64,000 nucleotides of DNA from Veronia pacifica (GTDB taxonomy: Bacteria; Pseudomonadota; Gammaproteobacteria; Enterobacterales; Vibrionaceae): the NCBI RefSeq assembly GCF_001707825.1, contig NZ_LYBM01000017.1, positions 1-64,000 on the forward strand. Direction: 5' to 3'. Shown here in pieces: positions 31,698 to 42,277 of this stretch. Position 1 is the stretch's first letter. Every line of letters begins with the position of its first letter. Under the pieces are notes generated by a model that saw only the letters and a program-made list of their open reading frames with translations, was not told the DNA's origin and did no database searches. The position numbers and the translations under genes are program-made.

Positions 31698-34133
31698 TTA
31701 TTGCTTTTCGATCGGCTGATTAAGAATCGCCTGTATGGTCAGTTTCACATCGGGCGAGATGAGAGACGTGACAATCTTCATTAATTCTGCCAGTTTCTCT
31801 TCCTGTGTCGAACAGCAATTGTCGTCGGCATAGCCTTGCTTTCTCAGCGTTGTCACTAAGATACTGAATACCCCTTTGTCGAAAAATTCAGGTGCATTGA
31901 TGCCATGCAGACGTGATAAACGTTGTGCCATCATCAGGCTTTGTTTTTCCAGCTCTGCTTTACCCGGTTGATGGTGACTCAATAGGGTCAGCGTGATTGC
32001 ATATCGCTGAAGCGTTTCCGCCACTGTTCGACCGAGTAGTTGAAGCTGATTGAGTTTGGCCGGGTTTATCGAGAGCGTATCCCCATCTCGCTGAATAAGC
32101 GCAGTGTCTGTCATTATAAAGAGGATATTGTCGACGTAATCATCGAGATAGTGGTCGGCATTACGCATGTACAGTTCGGCTTTGAAGAAGGGATAGAGGG
32201 TCCGGACTGTATGGCAAAGCTCACTATAAGTTAGTGTGTCTTTACATACCAGCTGCTGGGCGATGAGTGAAGGTATCGCAAAAAGATGGATAATATTGTT
32301 GCGATAGTAGGTCATCAGTGTGGATTGCTGTCTGTTCAGAGAGATGATGTCACCCAGTGAATCTCGCTCAACAAGAAACTTATCCAGTGACAGCGCATGC
32401 TCAACCATCTCAGAGGCTGACTCATCAGGGACAGTCCTCGACGTCGAGTAGGGCGCATGGCGGAGGAGGTCAAGGTATAAGCCAATTTGAGCTTCCAAAG
32501 CATCACGGCTCAATGCACGTTGTCTGGACGCCAATAGAGCGGTTGCGCATAGCGTTAGCGCGTTGGTCGCCGCCGCACTGTTAATGCCCGTCATCATTTT
32601 ATCTGCCAGCTGGTTGACTGTGGGGATCAGCCACTCTGGGCGTTGAGGCTCTACCGGATTGATGGACTCATGCCAGTTAGGCACATTTTCATTCAGGTGC
32701 TGGTTGATAGAGATGGGCTCACCGAAGTTGACGTAGCCTTTACCAAAATTGCGCAGCTTGCGCCAAATCCCTAATACCTGCCCAAGACTCTCTTTTTCTT
32801 TACGTTTACCTTGCAGCTCTTTGGAGTAAGTAGCCACTTCCATGACGTGCTCGTAACCGATGTAAACAGGAACCAGCGTAACAGGGCGTTTCAATCCTCT
32901 GAGCATAGCTTGCAGTGTCATCGCAACCATGCCTGTCTTTGCCGCCAGCAGGCGTCCAGTCCGTGAACGGCCACCTTCTGAAAAGTATTCGACAGAATAG
33001 CCACGAGCAAACAGCTCAGCCAGATATTCACGGAACACGGTCGAGTAGAGTCGGTTACCCTTAAAAGACCGACGGATAAAGAATGCGCCGCTGCGACGGA
33101 AAATAGTGCCAGCAGGGAAGAAGTTAAGGTTTACCCCGGCAGCAATGTGTGGTGGCACTAACCCTTCTTTATAGAGAACATATGAAAGCAGAAGGTAATC
33201 CATATGTGAGCGATGGCAGGGCACATAAACAATCTCATGACCGTCCTGTGCCAGTTGTCTTACTCGCTCAGCATTATTGATTTCAATACCTTGATAGATT
33301 TTGTTCCAGATGTAGGTCAGCACGCGATCGAGCAGCCGGATCAGCTTGGGTGAGAAGTTAGCCGCGATCTCTTCAAGCATATCAATCGCTTCTTTTCGCA
33401 CTTTATCACTCGGAACGTTGCGGCTTTTCGCCTCCTCTGCGACCACTTTTTCAATGGCTTTTGAGTTGAGCAATCTGGCAAACAATGCCTGTCTATCAGG
33501 GAGTTTAGGCCCGGAGGCTGCGCGTTTCTGGCGAGAGAAATGAATCTTAGCCACCCTTGCGAGCTTTTGCGCGATACTGGCATCAGTGCCATGTTGGTCT
33601 GCCATCAGACGAAGTGAGACAGCGCGGCTAAAACGAACCATGCCGTCGCGGCCAAGGGTGATAATGGCCCAGGCTTTCTGCGGGCCATTCATAGGCTTCA
33701 ACGATGGACCATGGGTTCTGGTTTCATTACCCGGCGAGCGATCCCATACCACTGAAGCGGGGACCAACTGGATATCTAATTCACTGTCCTGCTTGTGCAG
33801 CTCCAACAATTCGCCAAATAAATCCAGTGATTTTTCGGGTATTTCGTCTTTTCGATTGAGCAGACGGTTCCCTTCAGAAATGAATACATATCGGCTAAAT
33901 GATTTGCCATTGATCTGCAGCGGTTCCAGAGGATCTGGCAACTGATGTTTTAAGCAACTGGCTCTAAGCGTAAGTAAGTCAGTGTGCGAGTGGAAAGGGA
34001 GCACGTAAACAACAGGTCTGGAAAGGTCCAGATCAAGCTCATTAACTGGGTCCGAAGGAATACTGATTGTTTTAACCAGCGTAGAAACAGGTAAATTCAA
34101 TAGCTTATGATAAATGGATTGCCAAGCAGACAT
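31698..34133 (-). CDS. plsB: Glycerol-3-phosphate 1-O-acyltransferase
   Basis: Inner-membrane enzyme making lysophosphatidate, the first step of phospholipid synthesis. The 811 residues match the family length. The catalytic HX4D box is [15 protein letters not shown] and the downstream acyltransferase blocks [28 protein letters not shown] and [12 protein letters not shown] are intact. It converges on ubiA and diverges from lexA. dgkA, which lies between plsB and lexA in E. coli, is not here. Confidence 0.95.
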   Translation of the reverse strand: MSAWQSIYHKLLNLPVSTLVKTISIPSDPVNELDLDLSRPVVYVLPFHSHTDLLTLRASCLKHQLPDPLEPLQINGKSFSRYVFISEGNRLLNRKDEIPEKSLDLFGELLELHKQDSELDIQLVPASVVWDRSPGNETRTHGPSLKPMNGPQKAWAIITLGRDGMVRFSRAVSLRLMADQHGTDASIAQKLARVAKIHFSRQKRAASGPKLPDRQALFARLLNSKAIEKVVAEEAKSRNVPSDKVRKEAIDMLEEIAANFSPKLIRLLDRVLTYIWNKIYQGIEINNAERVRQLAQDGHEIVYVPCHRSHMDYLLLSYVLYKEGLVPPHIAAGVNLNFFPAGTIFRRSGAFFIRRSFKGNRLYSTVFREYLAELFARGYSVEYFSEGGRSRTGRLLAAKTGMVAMTLQAMLRGLKRPVTLVPVYIGYEHVMEVATYSKELQGKRKEKESLGQVLGIWRKLRNFGKGYVNFGEPISINQHLNENVPNWHESINPVEPQRPEWLIPTVNQLADKMMTGINSAAATNALTLCATALLASRQRALSRDALEAQIGLYLDLLRHAPYSTSRTVPDESASEMVEHALSLDKFLVERDSLGDIISLNRQQSTLMTYYRNNIIHLFAIPSLIAQQLVCKDTLTYSELCHTVRTLYPFFKAELYMRNADHYLDDYVDNILFIMTDTALIQRDGDTLSINPAKLNQLQLLGRTVAETLQRYAITLTLLSHHQPGKAELEKQSLMMAQRLSRLHGINAPEFFDKGVFSILVTTLRKQGYADDNCCSTQEEKLAELMKIVTSLISPDVKLTIQAILNQPIEKQ

Positions 34134-34345
34134 GGAATTGCGGCCTCATACGTTTAGTGCGCGGCAAGCATAGCAGAAAATACCCCTGTGAACTGCTGGT
34201 TGATCGCCGTAAATCGTGATCTTTTAGTGATTGAACTGAGAAGTTCTTAGCTTTTTCATATTACAAAGATGGCGGGAGGCATCTCCCGTTTCGGTGCACA
34301 CAAATGGCTAAATAATAACTGATTGGCTTTTCAATGGTTAAAACA

Positions 34346-34381
34346 CTGGATATACTCACAGTTAACTGTATAAAAAGACAG
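34346..34381 (+). promoter_or_regulatory. Two tandem SOS (LexA) boxes upstream of lexA
   Basis: CTGGATATACTCACAG (34346-34361) and CTGTATAAAAAGACAG (34366-34381) both fit CTG-N10-CAG and are spaced four bases apart, ending eight bases before the lexA ATG. Paired boxes giving autoregulation are known for E. coli lexA. Confidence 0.9.
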
Positions 34382-34389
34382 GTCAAGCC

Positions 34390-35013
34390 ATGAAGCCGTT
34401 AACAACGAGACAACAAGAAGTTTTTGATTTAATCAAAGCTAAGATTGATGAAACAGGTATGCCACCAACGCGGGCTGAAATTGCTCGTGAGCTGGGTTTC
34501 CGATCTGCCAATGCTGCTGAAGAACATTTGAAAGCGCTAGCCAGAAAGGGTGTGCTTGAAATCGTACCCGGCGCATCACGAGGTATTCGACTGCTGGTCA
34601 ATACCGAACCCGCCAATGACGAACAAGGTCTGCCATTGATTGGCCGTGTTGCAGCTGGCGAGCCTATCCTGGCTCAGGAACATGTAGAGACTCACTACAA
34701 TGTGGACCCTTCTCTATTCAAACCTTCTGCAGATTTTCTTCTGCGTGTTAACGGGATGAGTATGAAGGATATCGGTATCATTGATGGAGATTTGTTGGCT
34801 GTTCACCGTACACAGGACGTGAGAAATGGACAGGTCGTTGTTGCCAGAGTCGAAGATGATGTGACCGTCAAAAGGCTCGAAAAGAACGGAACTGAAGTGC
34901 TCCTGCATGCTGAAAATGAAGACTTCTCCCCAATTGTGGTTGATTTAACTCAGGAAAGTTTATCAATTGAGGGGATCGCAGTAGGTGTTATCCGTAACAC
35001 TGACTGGATGTGA
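34390..35013 (+). CDS. lexA: SOS repressor LexA
   Basis: Represses DNA-damage-response genes and cleaves itself when RecA filaments form. The 207 residues have an N-terminal winged HTH ([16 protein letters not shown]...[12 protein letters not shown]), the A89-G90 cleavage bond in GRVAAGEP, and the catalytic dyad S124 (NGMSMKD) and K161 (VTVKRL). It carries two SOS boxes just upstream. dinF, normally next to lexA, is displaced about 8 kb downstream by the cytochrome oxidase cluster. Confidence 0.96.
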   Translation: MKPLTTRQQEVFDLIKAKIDETGMPPTRAEIARELGFRSANAAEEHLKALARKGVLEIVPGASRGIRLLVNTEPANDEQGLPLIGRVAAGEPILAQEHVETHYNVDPSLFKPSADFLLRVNGMSMKDIGIIDGDLLAVHRTQDVRNGQVVVARVEDDVTVKRLEKNGTEVLLHAENEDFSPIVVDLTQESLSIEGIAVGVIRNTDWM

Positions 35014-35452
35014 AAAAATCACAAATAAGTAACATTTTCGTGTTTTATGGCGGCTTGGCGACAAAAAACCAAGCTGTCTCGTATATTTTACTTTTTACAG
35101 GCTTTGTCGTACCCACTGCGGTAATAGATACGAACAACAATTGCGACACACGGTCGCAGTGAAAATAAGTGATCCTTTCCCTATCAAATAAAAAATTATA
35201 TTTTTCAAAATAGTATCTTGCTAACTGCTATTTCTAGGCGGGTTCTTGATTCAAGTATTGCAACACCTGTCCTCATGTCGAAATTTCGTGTATCCGTTCA
35301 AGTTTCAGGGCAATAAATTGCTTGTTTTTTGTCCTATGCCCTTTCCTTTTCTAGGTTTATTAGGTAACAATCTCTTAACGACGCATTAACTATAATTGCC
35401 ATTTTATAACTCAGGCGTCTCTGGAACCTTTGTGAAACTTAGGAGGGATCGA
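35014..35452. other. Gene-free stretch between lexA and coxB
   Basis: It holds a weak terminator-like stem GCTTGG/CCAAGC (35053-35058 with 35069-35074) after lexA and a second small dyad TGCGAC-N5-GTCGCA (35142-35158). The promoter of the oxidase operon must lie in the AT-rich second half, but no single -35/-10 pair stands out. The frame that opens at 35396 is leader sequence; translation of coxB is judged to begin at 35453. Confidence 0.4.
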
Positions 35453-36598
35453 GTGATTACCCGTCTACTGTTCGTGTTTTCCATGTTTGTGCCTGCATTT
35501 TCAGTATGGGCAGAGTCAGGGCAGTCCCTGAATTTAACCCGTGGTGTCACTGAGATTAGTGAGCAGGTGTATGGGCTTCACATGACGATACTGTATATAT
35601 GTATCATCATTGGTGTCCTTGTTTTTGGCGTTATGTTTTGGTCCATCATTCACCATCGAAAATCAAAAGGTGCTGTTGCTGCCTCATTTCACGAGAGCAC
35701 CAAGGTAGAGGTGGCATGGACTGTCGTTCCTTTTCTTATCCTCGTTGGTATGGCCGTTCCTGCGACCAAAGTGCTGCTTGCTATGGAAGATGCCAGTGAC
35801 CCTGACATCACCGTTCAGGTCACTGGCTCGCAATGGAAGTGGCACTATAAATATTTCGATCATGACGTTGAATATTACTCTTTACTCGCCTCCTCTCCAG
35901 CGCAGATCGCAAATGAAAAACCCAAACGGGAAACGTATCTTCTCGAAGTCGACAGACCGCTAGTACTGCCCATCGGCAAAAAAGTGCGTTTTTTGATCAC
36001 GTCAGAAGACGTCATCCACTCTTGGTGGGTGCCAGACTTTGCAGTGAAGAAAGATGCCAACCCCGGCTTTATTAATGAAGCGTGGACTAAAATTGATAAG
36101 CCAGGGATTTATCGCGGGCAGTGCACTGAGCTGTGTGGTAAAGACCACGGCTTCATGCCAGTGGTTGTGATCGCAAAACCTGTAGATGAGTTTGAGCAAT
36201 GGGTACAGAAAACAGCAGCAACACAGCTTGCCGCCAAGCAAGAAGAGCAAAAGTTGCTGGACATGAAAATGCCCATGGATGACTTGATGTCAGTAGGCGA
36301 GGAAGTGTATCTCGCCCGTTGTGCTGCGTGTCACATGCCAAACGGCGAAGGACTTGCGGGTGTTTTCCCTGCCATTGCTAAAGCGGATATTGCGGTGAAT
36401 CCAAGCAGGGTGCTTGAGCATGTCGACACTATTGTGAACGGCAGACAAGGAACGGCAATGCAGGCGTTTGGTAAACAACTTACCCTTAAAGAATTGGCAG
36501 CGGTGGTGACTTATCAGCGCAATGCGTGGGGTAACAATACTGGCGAGTCTGTCCAGGCGGCGCAGATAAATGCGGTGCTAAACGGCAAAGAGCTTTAA
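35453..36598 (+). CDS. coxB: Cytochrome c oxidase subunit II with fused cytochrome c (caa3 type)
   Basis: Receives electrons and passes them to subunit I. The 381 residues have a signal peptide, two membrane helices (about 42-65 and 83-105), the cupredoxin domain with the CuA ligands in CTELCGKDHGFM and an upstream HSWWVPDF histidine, and a C-terminal class I cytochrome c domain with CAACH and a later methionine. The fusion defines a caa3-type oxidase. GTG 35453 is chosen because AGGAGG lies exactly six bases upstream. It heads the oxidase operon; coxA follows after 12 bp. Confidence 0.93.
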   Translation: MITRLLFVFSMFVPAFSVWAESGQSLNLTRGVTEISEQVYGLHMTILYICIIIGVLVFGVMFWSIIHHRKSKGAVAASFHESTKVEVAWTVVPFLILVGMAVPATKVLLAMEDASDPDITVQVTGSQWKWHYKYFDHDVEYYSLLASSPAQIANEKPKRETYLLEVDRPLVLPIGKKVRFLITSEDVIHSWWVPDFAVKKDANPGFINEAWTKIDKPGIYRGQCTELCGKDHGFMPVVVIAKPVDEFEQWVQKTAATQLAAKQEEQKLLDMKMPMDDLMSVGEEVYLARCAACHMPNGEGLAGVFPAIAKADIAVNPSRVLEHVDTIVNGRQGTAMQAFGKQLTLKELAAVVTYQRNAWGNNTGESVQAAQINAVLNGKEL

Positions 36599-36610
36599 GG
36601 AGAGCGTCAG

Positions 36611-38203
36611 ATGACGGATATGACCCCTGATCAGGTTGGCGCAGACCACCATGATCACGACCATAAACCTTCCGGGATCATGCGGTGGGTACTGACTACC
36701 AATCATAAAGATATAGGTACCATGTACTTGCTGTTCAGTTTCGCTATGTTTTTAACTGGCGGCGCGATGGCCATGGTGATACGTGCCGAATTATTCCAGC
36801 CGGGCTTACAACTGGTCGAACCGAACTTTTTCAACCAGATGACGACAGTGCACGGTCTTATTATGGTCTTCGGTGCTGTTATGCCAGCATTTACCGGTTT
36901 GGCTAACTGGATGGTGCCCATGATGATTGGCGCGCCAGACATGGCTTTACCAAGGATGAATAACTGGAGCTTCTGGATCCTACCCTTTGCATTCGCGATC
37001 TTGTTGATGTCGCTGTTTATGGAAGGTGGCGGTCCAAACTTCGGCTGGACTTTCTACGCACCTTTGTCGACGACCTATTCCCCTGACAGTACGGCCTTGT
37101 TTGTGTTCGCAGTTCACATAATGGGTATCAGTTCGATTATGGGAGCCATCAATGTGATTGTTACCATAATGAATTTGCGTGCGCCCGGCATGACCTATAT
37201 GAAAATGCCACTGTTTGTCTGGACATGGTTCATCACCGCTTTCCTGTTAATTGCTGTGATGCCTGTTCTTGCCGGGGCAGTGACCATGGTTCTGACGGAT
37301 AAATATTTCGCAACGTCGTTCTTTGATGCCGCCGGTGGCGGTGATCCCGTTATGTTCCAGCATATCTTCTGGTTCTTTGGCCACCCCGAAGTGTACATCA
37401 TGATTTTGCCAAGCTTTGGCATCATTTCTGCCATCGTCCCTGCTTTTTCACGCAAGAAATTGTTTGGTTATGCCTCAATGGTTTACGCCACCGCCTCGAT
37501 TGCTGGCTTGAGCTTCATTGTATGGGCTCACCATATGTTCACTACAGGGATGCCGGTTTTTGCTGAGCTCTTCTTCATGTTCTGCACCATGCTGATCTCG
37601 GTACCGACGGGGGTCAAGGTGTTTAACTGGGTAGCTACCATGTGGCGGGGGTCGATGACCTTTGAGACGCCAATGCTGTTTGCTCTGGCATTTATTGTCT
37701 TGTTCACTATCGGCGGCTTCTCGGGATTGATGCTTGCAATCACTCCTGTTGATTTCCAATACCATGACACCTATTTCGTTGTCGCTCACTTCCATTATGT
37801 GTTGGTGAGTGGGGCTATCTTCTCAATCATGGCAGCAGCCTATTATTGGCTACCGAAATGGACAGGGCACATGTATGACACCAAGCTGGCTTCTTGGCAC
37901 TTCTGGTGTTCTCTGATATCCGTCAATGTCCTCTTCTTCCCAATGCACTTCCTTGGATTGGCTGGTATGCCGCGCCGAATTCCAGATTATGCGCTCCAGT
38001 TTGCTGATATCAATGCGATTGTCAGCATTGGGGGGTTTGCCTTTGGTTTGTCCCAGCTGATTTTCTTGGCGTTGATTGTTAAGTGCATCCGCGGTGGTGA
38101 GAAAGCGCCAGCCAAACCATGGGATGGCGCAGAAGGCCTCGAGTGGGAAGTACCTTCTCCTGCGCCTTACCATACTTTCTCCACACCACCGAGAATTGAT
38201 TAA
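36611..38203 (+). CDS. coxA: Cytochrome c oxidase subunit I
   Basis: The catalytic heme-copper subunit of the proton-pumping aa3-type oxidase: twelve helices in 530 residues. Family hallmarks include the low-spin heme histidine in [12 protein letters not shown], the CuB His-Tyr region [15 protein letters not shown], the HH pair in [10 protein letters not shown] and the heme ligands in [13 protein letters not shown]. The HPEVY motif with E marks the A1-type with a D-channel. It lies between coxB and ctaG. Confidence 0.96.
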   Translation: MTDMTPDQVGADHHDHDHKPSGIMRWVLTTNHKDIGTMYLLFSFAMFLTGGAMAMVIRAELFQPGLQLVEPNFFNQMTTVHGLIMVFGAVMPAFTGLANWMVPMMIGAPDMALPRMNNWSFWILPFAFAILLMSLFMEGGGPNFGWTFYAPLSTTYSPDSTALFVFAVHIMGISSIMGAINVIVTIMNLRAPGMTYMKMPLFVWTWFITAFLLIAVMPVLAGAVTMVLTDKYFATSFFDAAGGGDPVMFQHIFWFFGHPEVYIMILPSFGIISAIVPAFSRKKLFGYASMVYATASIAGLSFIVWAHHMFTTGMPVFAELFFMFCTMLISVPTGVKVFNWVATMWRGSMTFETPMLFALAFIVLFTIGGFSGLMLAITPVDFQYHDTYFVVAHFHYVLVSGAIFSIMAAAYYWLPKWTGHMYDTKLASWHFWCSLISVNVLFFPMHFLGLAGMPRRIPDYALQFADINAIVSIGGFAFGLSQLIFLALIVKCIRGGEKAPAKPWDGAEGLEWEVPSPAPYHTFSTPPRID

Positions 38204-38215
38204 GCCGGAGGCGAT

Positions 38216-38764
38216 ATGGATTCAGACCAAACCAACGAAAAAACCAATAATCGTTCAGCGGTAAAGCTAGCGTTTATGGCGTTGCTGATGTTTGGATTCG
38301 CCTTCGCTTTAGTGCCTCTGTACGACGTCTTTTGTGACATCACAGGCATTAACGGTAAAACCAGTGGTGAGGCCGCTGAAGAAATTAATCAGGTGGACTT
38401 CTCCCGCACCGTCACAGTGGAATTTATTGCTTACATCCGTCCGGGACTTAACTGGACGTTTAAACCAGAGATAAAGCGCATCACTGTGCATCCGGGTGAG
38501 ACGAAAACAATCTCTTACAGCGCCGAAAACTTGTCTCTATGGAAAGCGGTCGGTCAGGCCGTGCCTTCAGTGAGTCCGGGGCTTGCGGCGCAGTATCTCA
38601 ACAAGATCGAATGCTTTTGTTTTAACAGGCAGCCTCTGGCGGCAGGAGCGCGCGCCGAGTTGCCTTTGGTCTTCTATGTCGACCCGAGTATTCCGGATGA
38701 CATTAATACAATGACGCTGGCTTACACCTTATTTGAGGCCAAACCCGAGCCAGCCACACAATAA
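38216..38764 (+). CDS. ctaG: Cytochrome c oxidase assembly protein CtaG/Cox11
   Basis: Copper chaperone delivering copper to the CuB site of subunit I. The 182 residues have one N-terminal membrane helix (about 17-38), then a periplasmic immunoglobulin-like domain with the copper-binding CFCF motif in NKIECFCFNRQ. It lies 12 bp after coxA and 16 bp before coxC, as usual in proteobacterial oxidase operons. Confidence 0.93.
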   Translation: MDSDQTNEKTNNRSAVKLAFMALLMFGFAFALVPLYDVFCDITGINGKTSGEAAEEINQVDFSRTVTVEFIAYIRPGLNWTFKPEIKRITVHPGETKTISYSAENLSLWKAVGQAVPSVSPGLAAQYLNKIECFCFNRQPLAAGARAELPLVFYVDPSIPDDINTMTLAYTLFEAKPEPATQ

Positions 38765-38780
38765 TCGCTACGAGGTTACT

Positions 38781-39677
38781 ATGGCTACGACTGAATCGAA
38801 TTCAGACATGGCGACAGAATATGAACGCTACTATGTGCCAGAGCAGAGTGCATGGCCGATAGTCGGTGCGGTTGCGTTATTTCTCATTGCGATGGGAGCT
38901 GGTGCGACAGTGGCTGATTTGTTTGGGGGTAATGGTCCTTGGATGTTGTTGGCGGGAACCGGCCTTATTCTGATCATGCTGGTGGGTTGGTTTCGAGATG
39001 TCATTAACGAGTCGATGGGCGGACTTTATTCCAGCCAAATGGACCGGTCATTTCGACAAGGCATGAGCTGGTTTATTTTCTCCGAGGTCATGTTCTTCGC
39101 GGCATTTTTCGGCGCACTGTTTTACGCCAGAATGATCGCCGTGCCATGGCTGGGTGGTGCCAGCAATAATGCAATGACGGCGGCAGTTTTGTGGCCTGAC
39201 TTCGTTGCACAGTGGCCTCTGCTCAAAACGCCCGGAGGTACCGAGACTCAGGCAATGCCAGCAATGGGTCTACCTCTGATTAACACACTTCTGCTACTCA
39301 CTTCTTCCGTGACTATTCACTTCGCGCACGTTGGTCTGGAGCAAGACAAGCGTAAGCAACTCACATGGTTTTTGCTTGCCACCATCATTTTGGGATTTGT
39401 CTTCCTGTACTTTCAGGTTGAAGAGTATATCCACGCTTACAGGGATCTGAATCTAAAACTCGATTCCGGGGTTTATGGCAATACGTTCTTCTTACTGACG
39501 GGCTTCCACGGATTACACGTCACCCTAGGCTCAGTGATCTTGTTCTTTGTGTGGTTACGCATATTGAAGGGGCATATGACGTCGAACAGCCATTTCGCCT
39601 TTCAGGCGGGAGCATGGTACTGGCACTTCGTTGATGTGGTGTGGTTATGCCTCTTTGTCTTCGTCTACATATTGTGA
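38781..39677 (+). CDS. coxC: Cytochrome c oxidase subunit III
   Basis: Membrane subunit stabilising the oxidase core. The 298 residues have seven helices; FIFSEVMFFAAFFGALFYAR, VEEYIHAY and TGFHGLHVTLGS match the family, and the protein ends with HFVDVVWLCLFVFVYIL. The start at ATG 38781 follows GAGG at five bases; the frame upstream overlaps ctaG and is not used. Confidence 0.94.
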   Translation: MATTESNSDMATEYERYYVPEQSAWPIVGAVALFLIAMGAGATVADLFGGNGPWMLLAGTGLILIMLVGWFRDVINESMGGLYSSQMDRSFRQGMSWFIFSEVMFFAAFFGALFYARMIAVPWLGGASNNAMTAAVLWPDFVAQWPLLKTPGGTETQAMPAMGLPLINTLLLLTSSVTIHFAHVGLEQDKRKQLTWFLLATIILGFVFLYFQVEEYIHAYRDLNLKLDSGVYGNTFFLLTGFHGLHVTLGSVILFFVWLRILKGHMTSNSHFAFQAGAWYWHFVDVVWLCLFVFVYIL

Positions 39678-39695
39678 CAAAGACCGTTATTTCGC

Positions 39696-39902
39696 TCAGT
39701 AAGGGCGTGAGTTTGGCTCGATAGCTCCAGTCGCTAGCGCTATCAAGAGGATGACAAACACCAAGACGGAGAACAAAACACGACGTCCCAAGTATCGGGA
39801 CATAGGTACGTCCGACTGACCTTTGATAAGAACTGGAAGCGCCCTGAACAGGTTAAAAATGATAAAAACGAGCAGGCAGACGAGTATTCCTTTGAGCAGC
39901 AT
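39696..39902 (-). CDS. DUF2909 twin-helix membrane protein of oxidase clusters
   Basis: A 68-residue protein with two hydrophobic helices separated by a basic loop (VPMSRYLGRR), the DUF2909 pattern. It is encoded on the strand opposite to the oxidase genes, between coxC and surf1, a position often seen in Vibrio and Pseudomonas clusters. GGAGG lies five bases before ATG 39902. An assembly or stability role is plausible but not established. Its 5' end overlaps the likely N-terminal codons of surf1. Confidence 0.78.
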   Translation of the reverse strand: MLLKGILVCLLVFIIFNLFRALPVLIKGQSDVPMSRYLGRRVLFSVLVFVILLIALATGAIEPNSRPY

Positions 39903-40665
39903 AACGCCTCCAGCAGGCAGTAATAAGAACAACGACTCTGAGTCAGTACGTAAACTGAGACGTTTCGGATTTCTGGTATTCACTGTCGCCTTTACCGTGG
40001 TGTTGGTCAAGCTCGGATTCTGGCAGCTAGGACGTGGCGCAGAAAAAGCAGAGCTTATTCAGGTAATGGCTCAGCGTGAACAAACTGTGGTTACATCGCC
40101 ACGCTTGATGGGTGAGAAGGTCAAAGGTATTCGCGTTGAGTTCAACGGCACCATAGAGACGGGCCAGAGTCTGTTGCTCGACAATCAAACCCATAAGGGT
40201 ATTGCGGGTTATCGTTGGTTTGCTCCGATGACGGTCGGGGCGAGCACTGTCCTTCTTGAACTTGGCTGGTTACCTGCCCCCAAATACAGAAGCGAACTTC
40301 CGGCAATTCAAGCGTTTTCAGGAACCTATAAGGTCACAGGTATTGCTGACATTCCCTCACCAATGGTTACGTTATCTGAAACAGAGAATATGACAGGCTG
40401 GCCTAAGCGGGTTCAGCGTATTGACCTCCCAAGATTTGAAAATCAGACGGGTATTTCCGTCATGCCATGGATCATCAGAGCAGACGCCGTTAGTGGCATT
40501 GGTTCAGGTGACAACATCTTACCCTCAACAGGAGCCGTTCATGTTTGGCAACCCGTGGTAATGAAACCGGAAAAACATTATGCCTACGCGTTGCAGTGGT
40601 TCGGTCTTGCTGCGGTAGTGGTTATAGGGACAGTGATATGGTGGCGAAGGAGTCGTGAAGAATGA
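39859..40665 (+). CDS. SURF1-family oxidase assembly protein
   Basis: Helps insert heme A into subunit I. The protein (about 268 residues) has an N-terminal helix followed by the signature LGFWQLGRGAEK, a periplasmic domain with VEFNGTIETGQSLLLDN and ELGWLP, and a C-terminal helix near the end (YAYALQWFGLAAVVVIG). The start is uncertain: ATG 39859 has a weak ribosome-binding site, and TTG 39892 is possible. Either start overlaps or abuts the divergent DUF2909 gene. It overlaps the next gene by four bases. Confidence 0.85.
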   Translation: MIKTSRQTSIPLSSITPPAGSNKNNDSESVRKLRRFGFLVFTVAFTVVLVKLGFWQLGRGAEKAELIQVMAQREQTVVTSPRLMGEKVKGIRVEFNGTIETGQSLLLDNQTHKGIAGYRWFAPMTVGASTVLLELGWLPAPKYRSELPAIQAFSGTYKVTGIADIPSPMVTLSETENMTGWPKRVQRIDLPRFENQTGISVMPWIIRADAVSGIGSGDNILPSTGAVHVWQPVVMKPEKHYAYALQWFGLAAVVVIGTVIWWRRSREE

Positions 40666-41210
40666 AAGGAAAACAAGCATTACTGATTGTCGCGGCGGTA
40701 TTCATTCTACCCATCGCGGCTGCAAAACTGGTATTGGAATTGGGGCTTTATCAAGGTGGCGCGACCAATCACGGTCTGCTTTTTGCTGACAAGGATATTA
40801 TCGAAGCTGACTGGCTTGATAAAAAAGGGGACTGGCGTGTGGTCTATCCCATGCCCTCGGAGTGCACAGAATCCTGCAAATATGCGCTGTTCCAATTGGG
40901 TCAGATTCCTATTGCCGTCGGTCCAAATCGCGATCGATTCACAGGCATAGTACTGACTCAGTCTAATGATGTGTCCCTGCCGCTCAAAGGTAATCCTGAC
41001 TTGCAGATACAGCAAATTGATGAAGATGTGTTTGCTCAACTCAGCGCGCTACCTATCAACCACCAAGGCGATGTCTTCTATCTCGCTGACCCACTTAACA
41101 ACGTGATCCTAGCCTATCCAATCCCTGCAGATAACGAGTCACGTATCGCGCAGGGAAAAGGGCTGTTGTCTGATTTACGGAAACTGATGAAATTGTCAAA
41201 GGTAGGTTAG
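40662..41210 (+). CDS. Oxidase-cluster thiol protein (CxxxC), possibly SCO-like
   Basis: The 182 residues begin with one membrane helix (about 6-27), then a periplasmic domain. After a WRVVYPMP strand lies C68-T-E-S-C72, a CxxxC motif at the position where SCO1-type thioredoxin-fold copper chaperones have theirs, but without the following proline. Proteins of this kind are common between surf1 and ctaA in proteobacterial clusters, with no fixed function. No canonical SCO1 gene is in the cluster, so this may take the CuA metallation or thiol role. It overlaps surf1 by four bases and precedes ctaA by two. Confidence 0.65.
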   Translation: MKGKQALLIVAAVFILPIAAAKLVLELGLYQGGATNHGLLFADKDIIEADWLDKKGDWRVVYPMPSECTESCKYALFQLGQIPIAVGPNRDRFTGIVLTQSNDVSLPLKGNPDLQIQQIDEDVFAQLSALPINHQGDVFYLADPLNNVILAYPIPADNESRIAQGKGLLSDLRKLMKLSKVG

Positions 41211-41212
41211 CC

Positions 41213-42277
41213 ATGGATAGAGATAGAGCGTACCGCATATTTATTTACATTACTCTTTTCTGGTCTCTGCTGGTGGTTGGCATGGGGGCGTACACCCGTC
41301 TGACGGAAGCAGGACTGGGTTGTCCTGACTGGCCGGGATGCTACGGTTTTCTGACGGTTCCTCAGACGCAGGAACAAATCATATCTGCAGAACAAGCCTA
41401 TCCGGGAACGCCAGTAGAAGTTGAAAAAGCGTGGAATGAAATGATTCACCGCTATATTGCGGGTGGGCTAGGTCTAATGATTGCCGGAATTGCCTTTCTG
41501 TCTTGGCGGCAAAAAAACAGACCTAAAACAATACCGGCTATTTTACTTGCTGTTGTGGTGTTTCAGGCTGTGCTTGGCATGTGGACGGTTACCATGAATT
41601 TAATGCCTGTTGTCGTAATGGGCCATCTCATGGGCGGGTTTTGCACCGTGACCTTGCTGGCTATACTGGCAAGGCGGCAGTATCGTAGTGCGCCCTCGCC
41701 GAATCAACTCATTCATCACCCTGTCTCTCCCACTACAAAAATTGACAGTCGCCTAAAAGCACTGGCGATTGCCGCACTGTTGGCGACCGTTGTACAGATT
41801 ATTCTTGGCGGCTGGACCTCGGCAAATTATGCGGCCACAGTTTGTACCCAATTGCCTGTTTGCGAGGTGGATTGGTACAGCAAATACGATACCTCTGCAT
41901 TCAACCCCATCGTCCCGGAACATCAAACCTATCAGTACGGTGTGCTTAATTTTGATCAGAGAGTGACCATACACGCGACGCACAGACTGGGTGCCATGGT
42001 GGTGACTATTCTGCTGTCTTTGCTCGCACTGGCGGTTTATCGGGTGCTGGGTAGGAATGCCAGCCTTACCCTTTTGGGACTTCTTGGTCTCCAGATAGCG
42101 TTGGGTGTGACCAATGTAGTGGCCTTGCTGCCACTACCTGTTGCTGTAGCGCACAATCTGTGTGGCTTGGCCCTTTTACTGGCCGTGGTTCATGTCAACA
42201 TGCGATTATTTTATCGGACTGAGCCAATATCAGTCGTTGCAAAAAGCAGGGATGCGCGGAGGATAAGTCATGGATAA
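41213..42277 (+). CDS. ctaA: Heme A synthase (CtaA/Cox15)
   Basis: Oxidises the methyl group of heme O to give heme A. The 354-residue membrane protein has eight helices and the family motifs [33 protein letters not shown] (heme-ligand His), [18 protein letters not shown] and [10 protein letters not shown]. It overlaps ctaB by eight bases, so heme O synthase and heme A synthase are made together. Confidence 0.94.
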   Translation: MDRDRAYRIFIYITLFWSLLVVGMGAYTRLTEAGLGCPDWPGCYGFLTVPQTQEQIISAEQAYPGTPVEVEKAWNEMIHRYIAGGLGLMIAGIAFLSWRQKNRPKTIPAILLAVVVFQAVLGMWTVTMNLMPVVVMGHLMGGFCTVTLLAILARRQYRSAPSPNQLIHHPVSPTTKIDSRLKALAIAALLATVVQIILGGWTSANYAATVCTQLPVCEVDWYSKYDTSAFNPIVPEHQTYQYGVLNFDQRVTIHATHRLGAMVVTILLSLLALAVYRVLGRNASLTLLGLLGLQIALGVTNVVALLPLPVAVAHNLCGLALLLAVVHVNMRLFYRTEPISVVAKSRDARRISHG

